DNA of 64,000 nt, from assembly GCF_023734115.1 (NCBI RefSeq), contig NZ_AP025737.1, positions 868,001 through 932,000 on the forward strand, written 5' to 3'. Position numbers and translations under genes: made by a program. The notes under the pieces are model-generated. The model saw nothing but the letters and a program-made list of their open reading frames with translations, did no database searches and had not been told where the DNA came from. Shown piece by piece: positions 1 to 8,192 of this stretch. Position 1 is the stretch's first letter. Each line of letters starts with the position of its first letter. Source of the DNA: Herbiconiux sp. L3-i23. Lineage in GTDB: Bacteria; Actinomycetota; Actinomycetes; Actinomycetales; Microbacteriaceae.

Positions 1-432
1 TTCCTGACCGCCGGGATCCAGAAGGGCATCCTGACGGTGATCCTCGCGCACGTGATGTTCTGCGTGAGCTTCGTGATCGTGACGGTGCGGGCGCGGGTGG
101 CGAGTGTCGACCCCTCGATCGAGGAGGCGGGCCGCGACCTCTACGGCTCACCCGCGCAGGTGTTCTTCCGCATCACGCTGCCGCTGCTCGCGCCGGGAAT
201 CGCAGGCGGGGCGCTGCTGTCGTTCGCGTTGAGCTTCGACGACTTCATCATCACGAACTTCAATTCGGGTCCTGCCACCACGTTCCCGAAGTTCATCTAT
301 ACGGCGGCCGCGCGCGGCATCCCGGCGGAGGCGAACGTGATCGCGTCGGCGATCTTCATCCTCGCCATCGCGGCGGTGCTCATCTCCCAGATCGCCGCCG
401 CGGCCCGCCGCAAGCGCCTCGCCTCCCGCTGA
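1..432 (+). CDS. ABC transporter permease, PotC-like (5' end missing)
   Basis: The reading frame is already open at base 1, so the gene begins upstream of the window; 143 C-terminal residues are present. They contain the ABC permease EAA-type loop (EEAGRDLYGSPAQVFF, then TLPLLAPGI) that contacts the ATPase, followed by membrane segments and a basic tail ending RRKRLASR. The FDDFI motif after the loop is typical of the PotC/spermidine-putrescine group. By family it would form one of two permease subunits importing polyamines or a related substrate. The neighbouring opposite-strand GABA aminotransferase fits polyamine breakdown, but that link is inferred from context. Another small-molecule substrate of the same subfamily is possible. 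Confidence 0.85.
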   Translation, partial: FLTAGIQKGILTVILAHVMFCVSFVIVTVRARVASVDPSIEEAGRDLYGSPAQVFFRITLPLLAPGIAGGALLSFALSFDDFIITNFNSGPATTFPKFIYTAAARGIPAEANVIASAIFILAIAAVLISQIAAAARRKRLASR

Positions 433-527
433 GATCCGGTATTGCGGGCACAGACGCACTGGGCCCACCGGACACGCTTGTTCGGGGGAGCCGGCGGGCG
501 CGCGTGCCCGGAACGTGCGGTCTCGCG
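431..527. repeat. Dispersed palindromic repeat G, copy 1
   Basis: This segment begins on the stop codon of the permease and matches 16408-16506. The left part (about 36 bp, GAGATCCGGTATTGCGGGCAC onward to GGGCCCACC) differs at one base, and the right part ends CCCGGAACGTGCG then TCTCGCG in both. In the middle is a hairpin, CCGGACA / TGTTCGG, whose sequence differs between copies while pairing is kept. The two ends are themselves imperfect inverted repeats (GCGAGA...CGGGCAC). Confidence 0.7.
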
Positions 528-562
528 TAGGCGGAGACGAGCGGGTGGCCCCCGATCGACGC

Positions 563-1573
563 TTAGACGGCGGTGACCCGGATCTCGCCGACGGGCTGGC
601 CGCCGCCAAGCACGGCGAGGTCGAGCCGCGCGCGCACCCGGGCGAGCGCCGGACCGTCGATCGCCCCGACCGAGGCGAGCAGCTCGACCACCACGGCCGC
701 TGCCGGGCGAAGGCTGCCGTCGAGCACCTTCACCGCCGCGGTCGTGCCGTCGGGTAGAGCCGCGACGAGGAGCCCTTCGGCTCCCACCTTGGCGAGCGCG
801 CCGAGCTCCTCGATCAGCACCGCGTCGGGCTGGCCGACGCCGGAGATGAGGTGAGGGTGCGCGAGCACAGCGTCGGTCAGCGTCGCGGCGTCACGGTAGA
901 GCGGCCACGGCGAATCATGCGTCGTGGTGCGGATGCGCGCATAGCCGGCGGCGAGGCCCTGCAGCGACACGGCGTAGACGGGCAGACCGCAACCGTCGAC
1001 CGAGGCGGCGCTGATGTGTTCGCCGGTCATCCGCTGGATCACCTCGCGCACACGCTCCTGCAGCGGATGCTCGGCGTCGAGGTAGGTCGCGCGATCCCAG
1101 CCGCTCACCGCGGTGGCGAGCAGCATCGCCGCGTGCTTGCCGGAGCACTCCATGAAGATCGGCAGGGGACCGTGGCCCCCGAGCACCAGCTCGTCGCGCG
1201 CCTCGCGGTCGTCGGGCCATGCGGGCGGACACTTCAGAGCCGAGATGCGCAGTCTGCCCTTGGCGAGGATGCCGCGGACGATGCGCGCCTGCTCGACAGT
1301 GCCCTGATGGCTGGCCGTGGCGAGCACGGTCTCCTCCGGCGTCAGTTGCGCACCGCTCGCGATCGCGGCGAGCGCCTGGAACGGCTTCAGCGTCGACCTG
1401 GGGAAGACCGGCGATCGTGGATCGCCGAGCTCGCGGATGACGTCGCCGTCAGCGGAGATGACCACCGCCGAACCGATGTGGCGCGATTCGACGAATCCGC
1501 CCCGCTCGACGACGGCGAGCTCGACGGCGTCCGCCGCCGCGAAGGTTCCACGCTGAGGGGTCGCGGCACTCAT
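563..1573 (-). CDS. L-asparaginase II family protein
   Basis: This 336-residue protein belongs to the asparaginase II family (PF06089), expected to hydrolyse L-asparagine to aspartate and ammonia in the cytoplasm. Visible family motifs are RGGFVESRHIG (about residues 24-34), FPRSTLKPFQ (57-66, a Ser/Thr-Lys pair near the active site), CSGKHAAML and DGCGLPVYA. The chosen ATG (complement of 1571-1573) gives the family's usual length; the frame stays open upstream but that part shows no similarity and overlaps gabT. It lies 53 bp downstream of gabT on the same strand and is probably cotranscribed, linking amide and amine nitrogen use. Substrate is inferred from family only. Confidence 0.85.
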   Translation of the reverse strand: MSAATPQRGTFAAADAVELAVVERGGFVESRHIGSAVVISADGDVIRELGDPRSPVFPRSTLKPFQALAAIASGAQLTPEETVLATASHQGTVEQARIVRGILAKGRLRISALKCPPAWPDDREARDELVLGGHGPLPIFMECSGKHAAMLLATAVSGWDRATYLDAEHPLQERVREVIQRMTGEHISAASVDGCGLPVYAVSLQGLAAGYARIRTTTHDSPWPLYRDAATLTDAVLAHPHLISGVGQPDAVLIEELGALAKVGAEGLLVAALPDGTTAAVKVLDGSLRPAAAVVVELLASVGAIDGPALARVRARLDLAVLGGGQPVGEIRVTAV

Positions 1574-1626
1574 CGGGGCCACGTATCCACGGTGACGCGG
1601 ACGTCGCGCAGCGGTCGCACCCGCGT

Positions 1627-2994
1627 TCAGAGCGCCGCGAAGCCGTCGGCGAGCACGCCGAGGGCATCGTCGATCTGCTCGTCCGTGATGGCGAGGCTGG
1701 GCAGGAAGCGGAGCACGTTGCCGTAGGTGCCGGCGGTGAGGATGAGCACCCCGTTCTCGGCGGCATAGGCGGCGAGGGCGCCGACCGCGGCGGCATTGGG
1801 TGCCTTCGTCGTCGATGCGGTGCCGGGCTGGACGAGCTCGATCGCGACCATCGCTCCGATGCCGCGGATGTCGCCGATGATGTCGAAGCGCTCGGCGATC
1901 GCCGAGAGACCCGCTTTGAGGCGCTTCTCGATGCGAGCGGCGTTCGCGAGCAGGCCGTCGCGCTCGATCAGGTCGAAGACCGCCACCGATGCGGCCGCGG
2001 CGACGGGGTTGCCGCCGAAGGTGCCGCCGAGCCCTCCCGGCTGCGCGGCATCCATGATCTCGGCACGGCCGGTGACCGCCGCGAGCGGCAGACCGCCCGC
2101 GATGCCCTTCGCCGACAGCAGCAGGTCGGGGACGAGCCCGAAGTGCTCGCTCGCGAAGTACGCGCCGGTACGGCCCATGCCGCTCTGGATCTCGTCGGCG
2201 ATGAAGACGACGCCGTTCGCGCTCGCCCACTCCTGCAGGGCGGGCAGGTAGCCCTCGGCGGGCACCATGAAGCCGCCCTCGCCCTGAATGGGCTCGACGA
2301 CGAGGGCCGCGAGGTCGCTCGCCCCGACGTGCTTCTCGAGGTAGGAGATGGTGCGCGCGGCCGCCTCGGCACCACTCAGCCCGTCGTGGAACGGGTAGGA
2401 GCTCGGCGCGTGGAAGACGTCGCCCGCGAGCGGTCCGAAGCCGGTGGCGTACGGTGCCGCCTTGAAGTTCATCGCCATCGTGAGGTTGGTGCGGCCGTGG
2501 TAGGCGTGCTCGAGCACGGCCACGGCGCGGCGACCGGTGTACTTGCGGGCGATCTTGACGCCGTTCTCGACGGCCTCGGCGCCCGAGTTGACGAGCACGG
2601 AGCGCTTCTCGAAGTCGCCGGGCGTGTGCTCGGCGAGCAGCTCGGCGACCCGCACGTACGACTCGTAGGGCGTGATGGTGAACAGCGTGTGCAGGAACTT
2701 GTCGAGCTGATCCTTCGCCGCCTCGACGACCGGGCCCTGAGTGTGCCCGACCGTGGTCACGCCGATGCCGGCCCCCAGGTCGATGAACTGGTTGCCGTCG
2801 ACGTCGCGCAGGATGGCGTCGTGCGCGCTCTCGATGTAGACCGGCAGCACGGAGTGCACTCCGGGCGGCACGACCTTCAGGCGTCGCGCGTGCAGCTCCT
2901 GCGATTTCGGCCCCGGGATCGCGGTGACGATGCGGCGTTCGCGGGGCGGCTCGGAGGGGGCGGTCGACGTGTCGGCGAGCACTGTGTCAGTCAT
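1627..2994 (-). CDS. gabT: 4-aminobutyrate aminotransferase
   Basis: A 455-residue class-III PLP aminotransferase. It shows the NSGAEAVENGVK cofactor motif (136-147), DEIQSG with the PLP-binding Asp267, and SAKGIAGGLPL with the Schiff-base Lys296. Sequence style matches actinobacterial GabT, which moves the amino group of GABA to 2-oxoglutarate, giving succinate semialdehyde and glutamate. The ATG start (complement of 2992-2994) gives standard length; an upstream open extension is unsupported. It is the first gene of a likely two-gene unit with asparaginase and is divergent from the OsmC gene. The polyamine-type permease nearby fits a putrescine-to-GABA route (inferred). A related omega-amino-acid aminotransferase activity cannot be excluded. 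Confidence 0.9.
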   Translation of the reverse strand: MTDTVLADTSTAPSEPPRERRIVTAIPGPKSQELHARRLKVVPPGVHSVLPVYIESAHDAILRDVDGNQFIDLGAGIGVTTVGHTQGPVVEAAKDQLDKFLHTLFTITPYESYVRVAELLAEHTPGDFEKRSVLVNSGAEAVENGVKIARKYTGRRAVAVLEHAYHGRTNLTMAMNFKAAPYATGFGPLAGDVFHAPSSYPFHDGLSGAEAAARTISYLEKHVGASDLAALVVEPIQGEGGFMVPAEGYLPALQEWASANGVVFIADEIQSGMGRTGAYFASEHFGLVPDLLLSAKGIAGGLPLAAVTGRAEIMDAAQPGGLGGTFGGNPVAAAASVAVFDLIERDGLLANAARIEKRLKAGLSAIAERFDIIGDIRGIGAMVAIELVQPGTASTTKAPNAAAVGALAAYAAENGVLILTAGTYGNVLRFLPSLAITDEQIDDALGVLADGFAAL

Positions 2995-3057
2995 TGTGAG
3001 CAGGAGTCTACGCCGGGCCCCGGACGCTTTTCCGGAGGCCGCCGATAGCATCTGAAC

Positions 3058-3522
3058 ATGCCTTCGGAGCACTCCTTCGCCCTGTCCGTCGAGTGGGTCG
3101 GCAACCGCGGATCGGGTACCAGCGGATACCGCGAGTACGGCCGCCAAGGCATCGTTTCCGCACCATCGAAGCAGCCCATCGAGGCGTCGGCGGCGCGCGT
3201 GTTCCACGGCGACGCCGACCGGTGGAATCCCGAGGAGCTGTTGATCGCGGCGCTCGCCGAGTGCCACATGCTCTCGTACCTGCACACTGCGGTGCGCGCG
3301 GGAGTCACGGTCGTCGCCTACCGTGACGACGCCACCGGCACGATGGCGCAGCAGGGCAACGGCGGCCGCTTCACCGAGGTGACGCTGCGCCCGCAGGTCG
3401 TCGTCGCCGACGAGGCGCAGATCGAGCTCGCGCAGGCGCTGCACGCGGAGGCGAGCGCCGACTGCTTCATCGCCGCGTCGGTGAACTTCCCGGTGCACCA
3501 CGAACCGGTGACGTCGGCCTGA
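3058..3522 (+). CDS. OsmC family protein
   Basis: This 154-residue protein has the OsmC/Ohr layout. The first conserved cysteine is in the AECHML motif (Cys69) preceded by NPEELL (Glu60), and the second is in ADCFI (Cys136). OsmC-type proteins use such a cysteine pair to reduce organic hydroperoxides with lipoyl or mycothiol-type reductants; this is family knowledge. The ATG at 3058 follows a short divergent spacer shared with gabT. There is no signal peptide, so it is cytoplasmic. It appears monocistronic, with a 50-bp gap to the next gene. It could be an uncharacterised OsmC branch rather than a true Ohr. Confidence 0.8.
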   Translation: MPSEHSFALSVEWVGNRGSGTSGYREYGRQGIVSAPSKQPIEASAARVFHGDADRWNPEELLIAALAECHMLSYLHTAVRAGVTVVAYRDDATGTMAQQGNGGRFTEVTLRPQVVVADEAQIELAQALHAEASADCFIAASVNFPVHHEPVTSA

Positions 3523-3572
3523 CGAGCCACCGCGCCCTGGGCAGGCGGAGCGCCGCGCGGCACACTGGAAGC

Positions 3573-4061
3573 ATGGAAATCGCGGAGATCCTCGACACCG
3601 TCCGATCCTGCGACGGAGCCCTGGTGCTCGCCCCCACCGAAGGGGATGACGCGCCGGAGATCGCGTGGGGCGACTACTTCTTCTACTTCGCGCCCGACGG
3701 CGTCGTTCCGACCGCCACTCAGCCGTACGCGACGATCGTCACCAAGGACTACCCCGACGACACCGCGTCGCGGCTCGGCGAAGGACGGTGGCGGGTCAAC
3801 ATCCACGTCGGCCAGCGCGCGCTCGGCGAACTCGTCGACGTCGATCCCGCGGACGAGGCGCCGCGGAACTTCGCCGCGACCGACGAGTTCCTACCGCACC
3901 CGGTCTACGGCGCGTTGGGCTGGGTGTCGGTGGTCGCCCCCGGACCGGTGACGGGAAGGACGGTGCTCGCTCTGCTGAAGAGCGCGCATGCCGATGAGCG
4001 GGCCCGCGTCGAGCGGCGCTCGCAGACCTCGAGTCCGTCCGGTGGACGACCCCAGGCGTGA
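3573..4061 (+). CDS. DUF6194 family protein
   Basis: A 162-residue soluble protein of unknown function. The central motifs WGDYFFYF, PYATIVTKDYP, RVNIHVG and LPHPVYGALGWV match what I know as DUF6194, a small family common in actinobacteria and sometimes resembling MmcQ/YjbR-like folds. No signal peptide or membrane segment is visible. The C-terminal 20 residues (ARVERRSQTSSPSGG) look disordered. It ends 12 bp before the convergent stop of the next gene, leaving little room for a terminator. The family name is from memory and the biochemical role is not known to me. Confidence 0.65.
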   Translation: MEIAEILDTVRSCDGALVLAPTEGDDAPEIAWGDYFFYFAPDGVVPTATQPYATIVTKDYPDDTASRLGEGRWRVNIHVGQRALGELVDVDPADEAPRNFAATDEFLPHPVYGALGWVSVVAPGPVTGRTVLALLKSAHADERARVERRSQTSSPSGGRPQA

Positions 4062-4073
4062 CCACCGCCCTCG

Positions 4074-5033
4074 TCAGCGTTCGGGGCCGGCGACCCAGAA
4101 CGAGTCGAGGCACGGGCGGCCGGCGTCGAGCGTGACGCACTGCCCGAGCCACTCGGGGAAGCGTTCGGCGGTCGGGTCGCCGAACCAGTCGGTGAAGATG
4201 CGCCAGAAGTTGCGGTTGCCGTACGAGGAGCAGTCGTCGCCCTCGCCGTACAGCTCGGCGACGGCGGCCTCGTTCGGCTGGTAGGGCGTGTAGAGGTACA
4301 GGTTGGCGGTGGCCTGGTTCTCGATCTCGACGGGTGCCGCGCCGCACTCGCCGCGCGGGTTGAAGCCGACGTCGACGGTGCCGACCGTGTAGGCGCGGTC
4401 GGTCGGGAAGAGGGTGTACTGCCGGAACTGCCAGGCGGCGTTGTACACCTGGTTGAAGAAGCCGAAGTACTCCGTGTCGCAGTCGGCGGTGTCGGGGCAG
4501 GCGTATCCCATCGCGCGCTCGTAGCCGGAGGGGCTCGGGCGGCTCACGAGCGACTGCTCCTTCTGCATGAGCACGAGCAGCACCTGCGGGTTGATGCCGC
4601 AGGCACGAGCGACGCCGACGATGATCACGGCCGCCGACTCCCACTCGTCTCCCGTGTAGGCGTCGCAGTGCCCGGATCCCACTGCGGGCACGTCGGGGGT
4701 GCTCTCGCGGTAGTCGGCGAGGCAGTCGACGCCCTCTTCGGGCCGGCAGGTCTCCTGTTCGAGGAAGGACTGGACGCCCGCGACGTCCATCGCGAGGTCG
4801 TCGTAGAACCGCTGGTCGCTGATCAGCAGACCGGGGGAGAAGTCGTCGGGGTCGGCGAGGCGCAGCGCGACGGCGGAGGGACGCGAGTACAGCGACTCGG
4901 ACGCGGATGCAGACGCGGACGTGGTAGACGGCGGGACGTCTCCGACCATCCCGTTCCCGGTTCCGGTTCCGGCGGAGAGGGTGGCTCCGATGGCGAGCAC
5001 GACCGCCACGATGGTCGCTCCGATTCCCGCCAT
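4074..5033 (-). CDS. Secreted protein with lysozyme-like core, function unknown
   Basis: A 319-residue predicted exported protein. Residues 1-22 form a hydrophobic signal or anchor, followed by a Thr/Ser-rich linker (SASASASES). The core contains paired cysteines (CRPEEGVDCLADY, GHCDAY, ARACGINPQVLLVLMQKEQSLVS, ACPDTADC) and many aromatic residues. The INPQVLLVLMQKEQ helix resembles the catalytic Glu helix of lytic transglycosylase or muramidase folds; I infer peptidoglycan contact, not proven activity. Similar proteins occur as hypotheticals in actinobacteria. It is convergent with the DUF6194 gene and divergent from dxr. The ATG at complement 5031-5033 places the signal at the very N-terminus. 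Confidence 0.6.
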   Translation of the reverse strand: MAGIGATIVAVVLAIGATLSAGTGTGNGMVGDVPPSTTSASASASESLYSRPSAVALRLADPDDFSPGLLISDQRFYDDLAMDVAGVQSFLEQETCRPEEGVDCLADYRESTPDVPAVGSGHCDAYTGDEWESAAVIIVGVARACGINPQVLLVLMQKEQSLVSRPSPSGYERAMGYACPDTADCDTEYFGFFNQVYNAAWQFRQYTLFPTDRAYTVGTVDVGFNPRGECGAAPVEIENQATANLYLYTPYQPNEAAVAELYGEGDDCSSYGNRNFWRIFTDWFGDPTAERFPEWLGQCVTLDAGRPCLDSFWVAGPER

Positions 5034-5113
5034 CCCGACAGACTATGTTCCCCGAGCCGGCCGTGGTCGGAGGCGGCCGGGTCGGGCGAAGGTCCTAGTG
5101 ACAGGATGAGGGC

Positions 5114-6205
5114 ATGCGACGCGTCCTCATCCTCGGTTCGACCGGCTCGATCGGCACGCAGGCGCTCGACGTCATCGCCGCGAACCGCGACCGCTTCGAC
5201 GTCGTCGGGCTCGCCGCCGGCAGCAACGCCGACGCGTTGGCCGCTCAGGCCGAGGCCTTCGGGGTTCGCGCCACCGCGCTCGGCGCCGACGACGCGGTGC
5301 GGCTCGTGCACGACGTCGACGCGGACGTCGTGCTCAACGGCATCACCGGGTCCGTCGGCTTGGGGCCGACCCTCGCCGCACTCGAGGCGGGTCGGACGCT
5401 CGCCCTCGCCAATAAGGAATCGCTGATCGTCGGCGGGTCCCTCGTCACCGATGCGGCAGCGCCGGGACAGATCGTGCCCGTCGACTCCGAGCACTCGGCG
5501 ATCGCCCAGTCCCTGCGATCCGGCACCGACGCCGAGGTGCGCCGACTGGTGCTCACCGCCTCGGGCGGCCCGTTCCGCGGGCGCACCCGCGACTCGCTCG
5601 AGGGCGTCACGCCCGCCGATGCGCTCGCCCACCCGACCTGGGACATGGGCCTCGTGGTCACCACCAACTCGGCGACGCTCGTGAACAAGGGGCTCGAAGT
5701 CATCGAGGCGCACCTGCTCTTCGACATCGACTACGACCGCATCGATGTCGTCGTGCATCCGCAGTCGATCGTGCACTCGATGGTCGAGTTCGTCGACGGC
5801 TCCACCATCGCCCAGGCCTCGCCGCCCGACATGCGCCTGCCCATCTCGCTTGGCCTCGACTGGCCGCATCGGGTGAGCGGAGTCGGCGCGCCCCTCGACT
5901 GGACCCGCGCCTCGTCCTGGACCTTCGAGCCGCTCGACGAGGCCGCGTTCCCGGCTGTGGCGCTGGCGAAGCGCGTCGGGCGTGCGGGCGGCACGTTCCC
6001 CGCCGTCTACAACGCGGCGAACGAGCAGGCGGTCGCGGCCTTCCACGCGGGGCGCATCGGATTCCTCAGCATCGTCGAGATCGTCGAAGCGGTCGTCGAC
6101 GCGCACTCGGAGCCCGACGGCGCCCTGTCGCTCGAGCTGCTGCTGCAGACCGAAGCCGAGGCCCGCGCGGCCGCCGACGCCTTCATCGCGGCCGCCACCC
6201 GCTGA
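5114..6205 (+). CDS. dxr: 1-deoxy-D-xylulose 5-phosphate reductoisomerase
   Basis: A 363-residue enzyme of the MEP isoprenoid pathway that converts DXP to 2-C-methyl-D-erythritol 4-phosphate with NADPH. The N-terminal nucleotide-binding motif [11 protein letters not shown] (8-18) is clear, followed by [11 protein letters not shown], the metal and substrate region VDSEHSAI, and the C-terminal helical domain with [12 protein letters not shown]. Length is slightly short of the usual 380-400. The ATG follows AGTGACAGGATGAGGGC. In mycobacteria dxr, the site-2 protease and ispG are adjacent; here the other two lie at 12.1 and 17.6 kb on the same strand, separated by unrelated genes. Two palindromes follow the gene. 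Confidence 0.97.
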   Translation: MRRVLILGSTGSIGTQALDVIAANRDRFDVVGLAAGSNADALAAQAEAFGVRATALGADDAVRLVHDVDADVVLNGITGSVGLGPTLAALEAGRTLALANKESLIVGGSLVTDAAAPGQIVPVDSEHSAIAQSLRSGTDAEVRRLVLTASGGPFRGRTRDSLEGVTPADALAHPTWDMGLVVTTNSATLVNKGLEVIEAHLLFDIDYDRIDVVVHPQSIVHSMVEFVDGSTIAQASPPDMRLPISLGLDWPHRVSGVGAPLDWTRASSWTFEPLDEAAFPAVALAKRVGRAGGTFPAVYNAANEQAVAAFHAGRIGFLSIVEIVEAVVDAHSEPDGALSLELLLQTEAEARAAADAFIAAATR

Positions 6206-6236
6206 CCCCGACGCCCTGCGCCCGGAGCCGAGCACT

Positions 6237-6292
6237 GAGGTGCTCAGTTCTGCGGGTGTCGGCGCTCCCCAACCCGCAGATCTCGGCACCTC
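6237..6292. repeat. 56-bp palindromic element D1
   Basis: The ends pair as GAGGTGC / GCACCTC and an inner stem pairs as CTGCGGGT / ACCCGCAG, separated by small unpaired bulges. It has the same 56-bp length as D2 and aligns with it end to end. It lies between the convergent genes dxr and the first kinase. Confidence 0.75.
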
Positions 6293-6309
6293 GATGTCGC
6301 TCAGGTGGT

Positions 6310-6365
6310 GAGATGCCCAGTTCTGCGGGTGTTTTCGCCTGAGCACCGGCAGAACTGGGCACCTC
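6310..6365. repeat. 56-bp palindromic element D2
   Basis: This element has a perfect 13-bp stem TGCCCAGTTCTGC / GCAGAACTGGGCA, extended by GAG/CTC at the tips, around a 22-base loop. The left half is nearly identical to that of D1. It is followed within 20 bp by the stop codon of the kinase on the other strand, so it may end transcription from both sides, although it lacks a T-tract. Confidence 0.75.
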
Positions 6366-6382
6366 GGCGTGACGCGCGCGCG

Positions 6383-8179
6383 TCAGTTGTCGTCGCTGTT
6401 GCCCGAGCCGCTGTTGTCGGATCCGCCGTTGCCGTTGCCGCTGTTGCCATTGCCGCTGTTGCTGCCGCCGAACCAGTCCTCGAACTGGTCGCGGAGGCCC
6501 TGGCCGATCTCGTCGAGGCGGTCCTGCAGGCCCGACTGCTGCTGCTCCTGCTCCTCCTCGAGGCGCTGCTGCTCCTCCTCCAGCTGACGCTGGCGCTCCG
6601 CCTCCTCCTCGAGGCGGCGCTGCTCCTCCTCGGCGGCGATCGCGGCGTCGACGTCGGTGCGGACCAGCGCGATCGCGTCGAGCATGTTCCGGTAGCGGGC
6701 CGAACTGACCTGGTCGGCGGTGGCCGCCAGGTCGAGGTGCGTGGACAGCGTGGTCAGAGCGTCGGAGGCCGCCGCGTAATCGGGCGTGCTCGCCGCGGTG
6801 GATACCGCGAGCACGTCGTTCTGCAGGGTCTCCTGGGCGTCGTACGCGAACCCGTCGCCCCCGACGCTCTCCTGCAGTGCGGCGAGGTGCCCGCCGATCG
6901 AACCGTCGACGACCGGGTAGGCCGGCACGGGCGGGCGCGCCGGCGCGACCGCCTGCTGGATGACCGGCCACAGCGCGACGCCGGCGCCGGCGAGGAGGGC
7001 GAGCACGACGACGACGATCGCGAAGACCTTGCGCTTGCGGCGGCGCGGCACCGCGGGCGGGGGCTCGGGAGTCCATTCGCGCGGACGGAAGCCCTCGTCG
7101 TCGGCGGGCAGCACCTGCGTCCGATCGCCCAACGCGTCCGGCAGCACCGACGCGTCCGGCAGCACCGACGCGACCGGGAAGACCTCGGTCGGATCGACCG
7201 CCCCGATGGGGAACACGTCGGTGACGGGCGACTGGGCAGGGAGGACGCGCGTGCGTTCGGGCGCTCCCGCTCCCAGGACCTCGGTCGGGTCGGTGAGCGG
7301 CGGTGGGGCGACCGGAAGCACCGATGTCGCCGCGTCGGAGGCGTAGGGAGCGGGCGAGTTCCAGCGACGCAACGCCCGCTCGACCCCTGCGGCGCTCGGC
7401 CGCTCGGAGGGATCGAGCGCCGTCATCGCCTCGATCAGAGCGCTGTCCGCGTCAGTCAGCCCGTCGGGGATCGGCGGCCCGGACATCGTGCGCGCCACCG
7501 CCGATTCGGCCCGCGCCCCACCGAACGGGCGGACGCCGGTCAACGCCTCGATCAGCACCAGCCCCAGCGAGTAGATATCGCTCGCGGTGCCGACGTGGGC
7601 GCCCGTCACCTGCTCCGGGCTGAGGTACGCGGCGGTTCCGATCACGGCGCCGGCCGAGGTGAGGTGCGACTCGTCGACGATGCGGGCGATGCCGAGGTCG
7701 GCGAGCTTCGCGTGGAGGAGGCCGTCGTCGCCGCGGAAGACGAGGATGTTCTCGGGCTTCAGATCGCGGTGCACGATCCCGCGGGCGTGGATGTACGAGA
7801 GTGCACCCGCCACCTCGGCGACGAGGTCGGCGATCTGCTCGGCCTCGAGCGTGTCCGAGCGCAGCAGGGTGCCGAGGTCGCTGCCGTCGACGAGTTCGAG
7901 GACGAGGTAGGCGGGGCTGCCGTCGTCGCCGTCCGCCGCGTCGTGCAGCGTCACGAGGGCGGGATGGTTGAGGCTCGCCAGGGTGCGGATCTCGGAGCGC
8001 ACCCGGCGCAGATCGCGGGCCTCGGCGACATCGGGCCGGAACAGTTTCACCGCGACCTCGCGCCCGAGGCGCGCGTCGTAGGCGCGATGCACCTCGGCCA
8101 TCCCGCCGCGGCCGACTACCGGGCCGAGCGTGTAACGCCCGCCCAGGGTCCGCGCCGGGAGCGATCTCGTGTCTGCCAT
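6383..8179 (-). CDS. Membrane Ser/Thr protein kinase 1 with fused coiled-coil ectodomain
   Basis: A 598-residue Hanks-type kinase. The kinase domain (about 14-275) has the Gly-loop GRGGMAEV (23-30), Lys45, HRDLKPEN with Asp139, DLG (161-163, replacing DFG) and GTAAYLSPEQ. A linker (276-380) carries six T-x-V-[LF]-[PG] motifs. One membrane segment spans about 385-407. Outside are the motif YPVVDGSIG (421-429), a 60-residue helical module (about 452-513), a long Glu/Gln-rich coiled coil (514-548) and a Gly/Asn/Ser tail. The module is the same one that kinases 2 and 3 carry on separate lipoproteins. ATG start at complement 8177-8179; the gene is last in a five-gene unit. Ligand and substrates are unknown. 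Confidence 0.9.
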   Translation of the reverse strand: MADTRSLPARTLGGRYTLGPVVGRGGMAEVHRAYDARLGREVAVKLFRPDVAEARDLRRVRSEIRTLASLNHPALVTLHDAADGDDGSPAYLVLELVDGSDLGTLLRSDTLEAEQIADLVAEVAGALSYIHARGIVHRDLKPENILVFRGDDGLLHAKLADLGIARIVDESHLTSAGAVIGTAAYLSPEQVTGAHVGTASDIYSLGLVLIEALTGVRPFGGARAESAVARTMSGPPIPDGLTDADSALIEAMTALDPSERPSAAGVERALRRWNSPAPYASDAATSVLPVAPPPLTDPTEVLGAGAPERTRVLPAQSPVTDVFPIGAVDPTEVFPVASVLPDASVLPDALGDRTQVLPADDEGFRPREWTPEPPPAVPRRRKRKVFAIVVVVLALLAGAGVALWPVIQQAVAPARPPVPAYPVVDGSIGGHLAALQESVGGDGFAYDAQETLQNDVLAVSTAASTPDYAAASDALTTLSTHLDLAATADQVSSARYRNMLDAIALVRTDVDAAIAAEEEQRRLEEEAERQRQLEEEQQRLEEEQEQQQSGLQDRLDEIGQGLRDQFEDWFGGSNSGNGNSGNGNGGSDNSGSGNSDDN

Positions 8180-8192
8180 CTGGGTCGGAACT

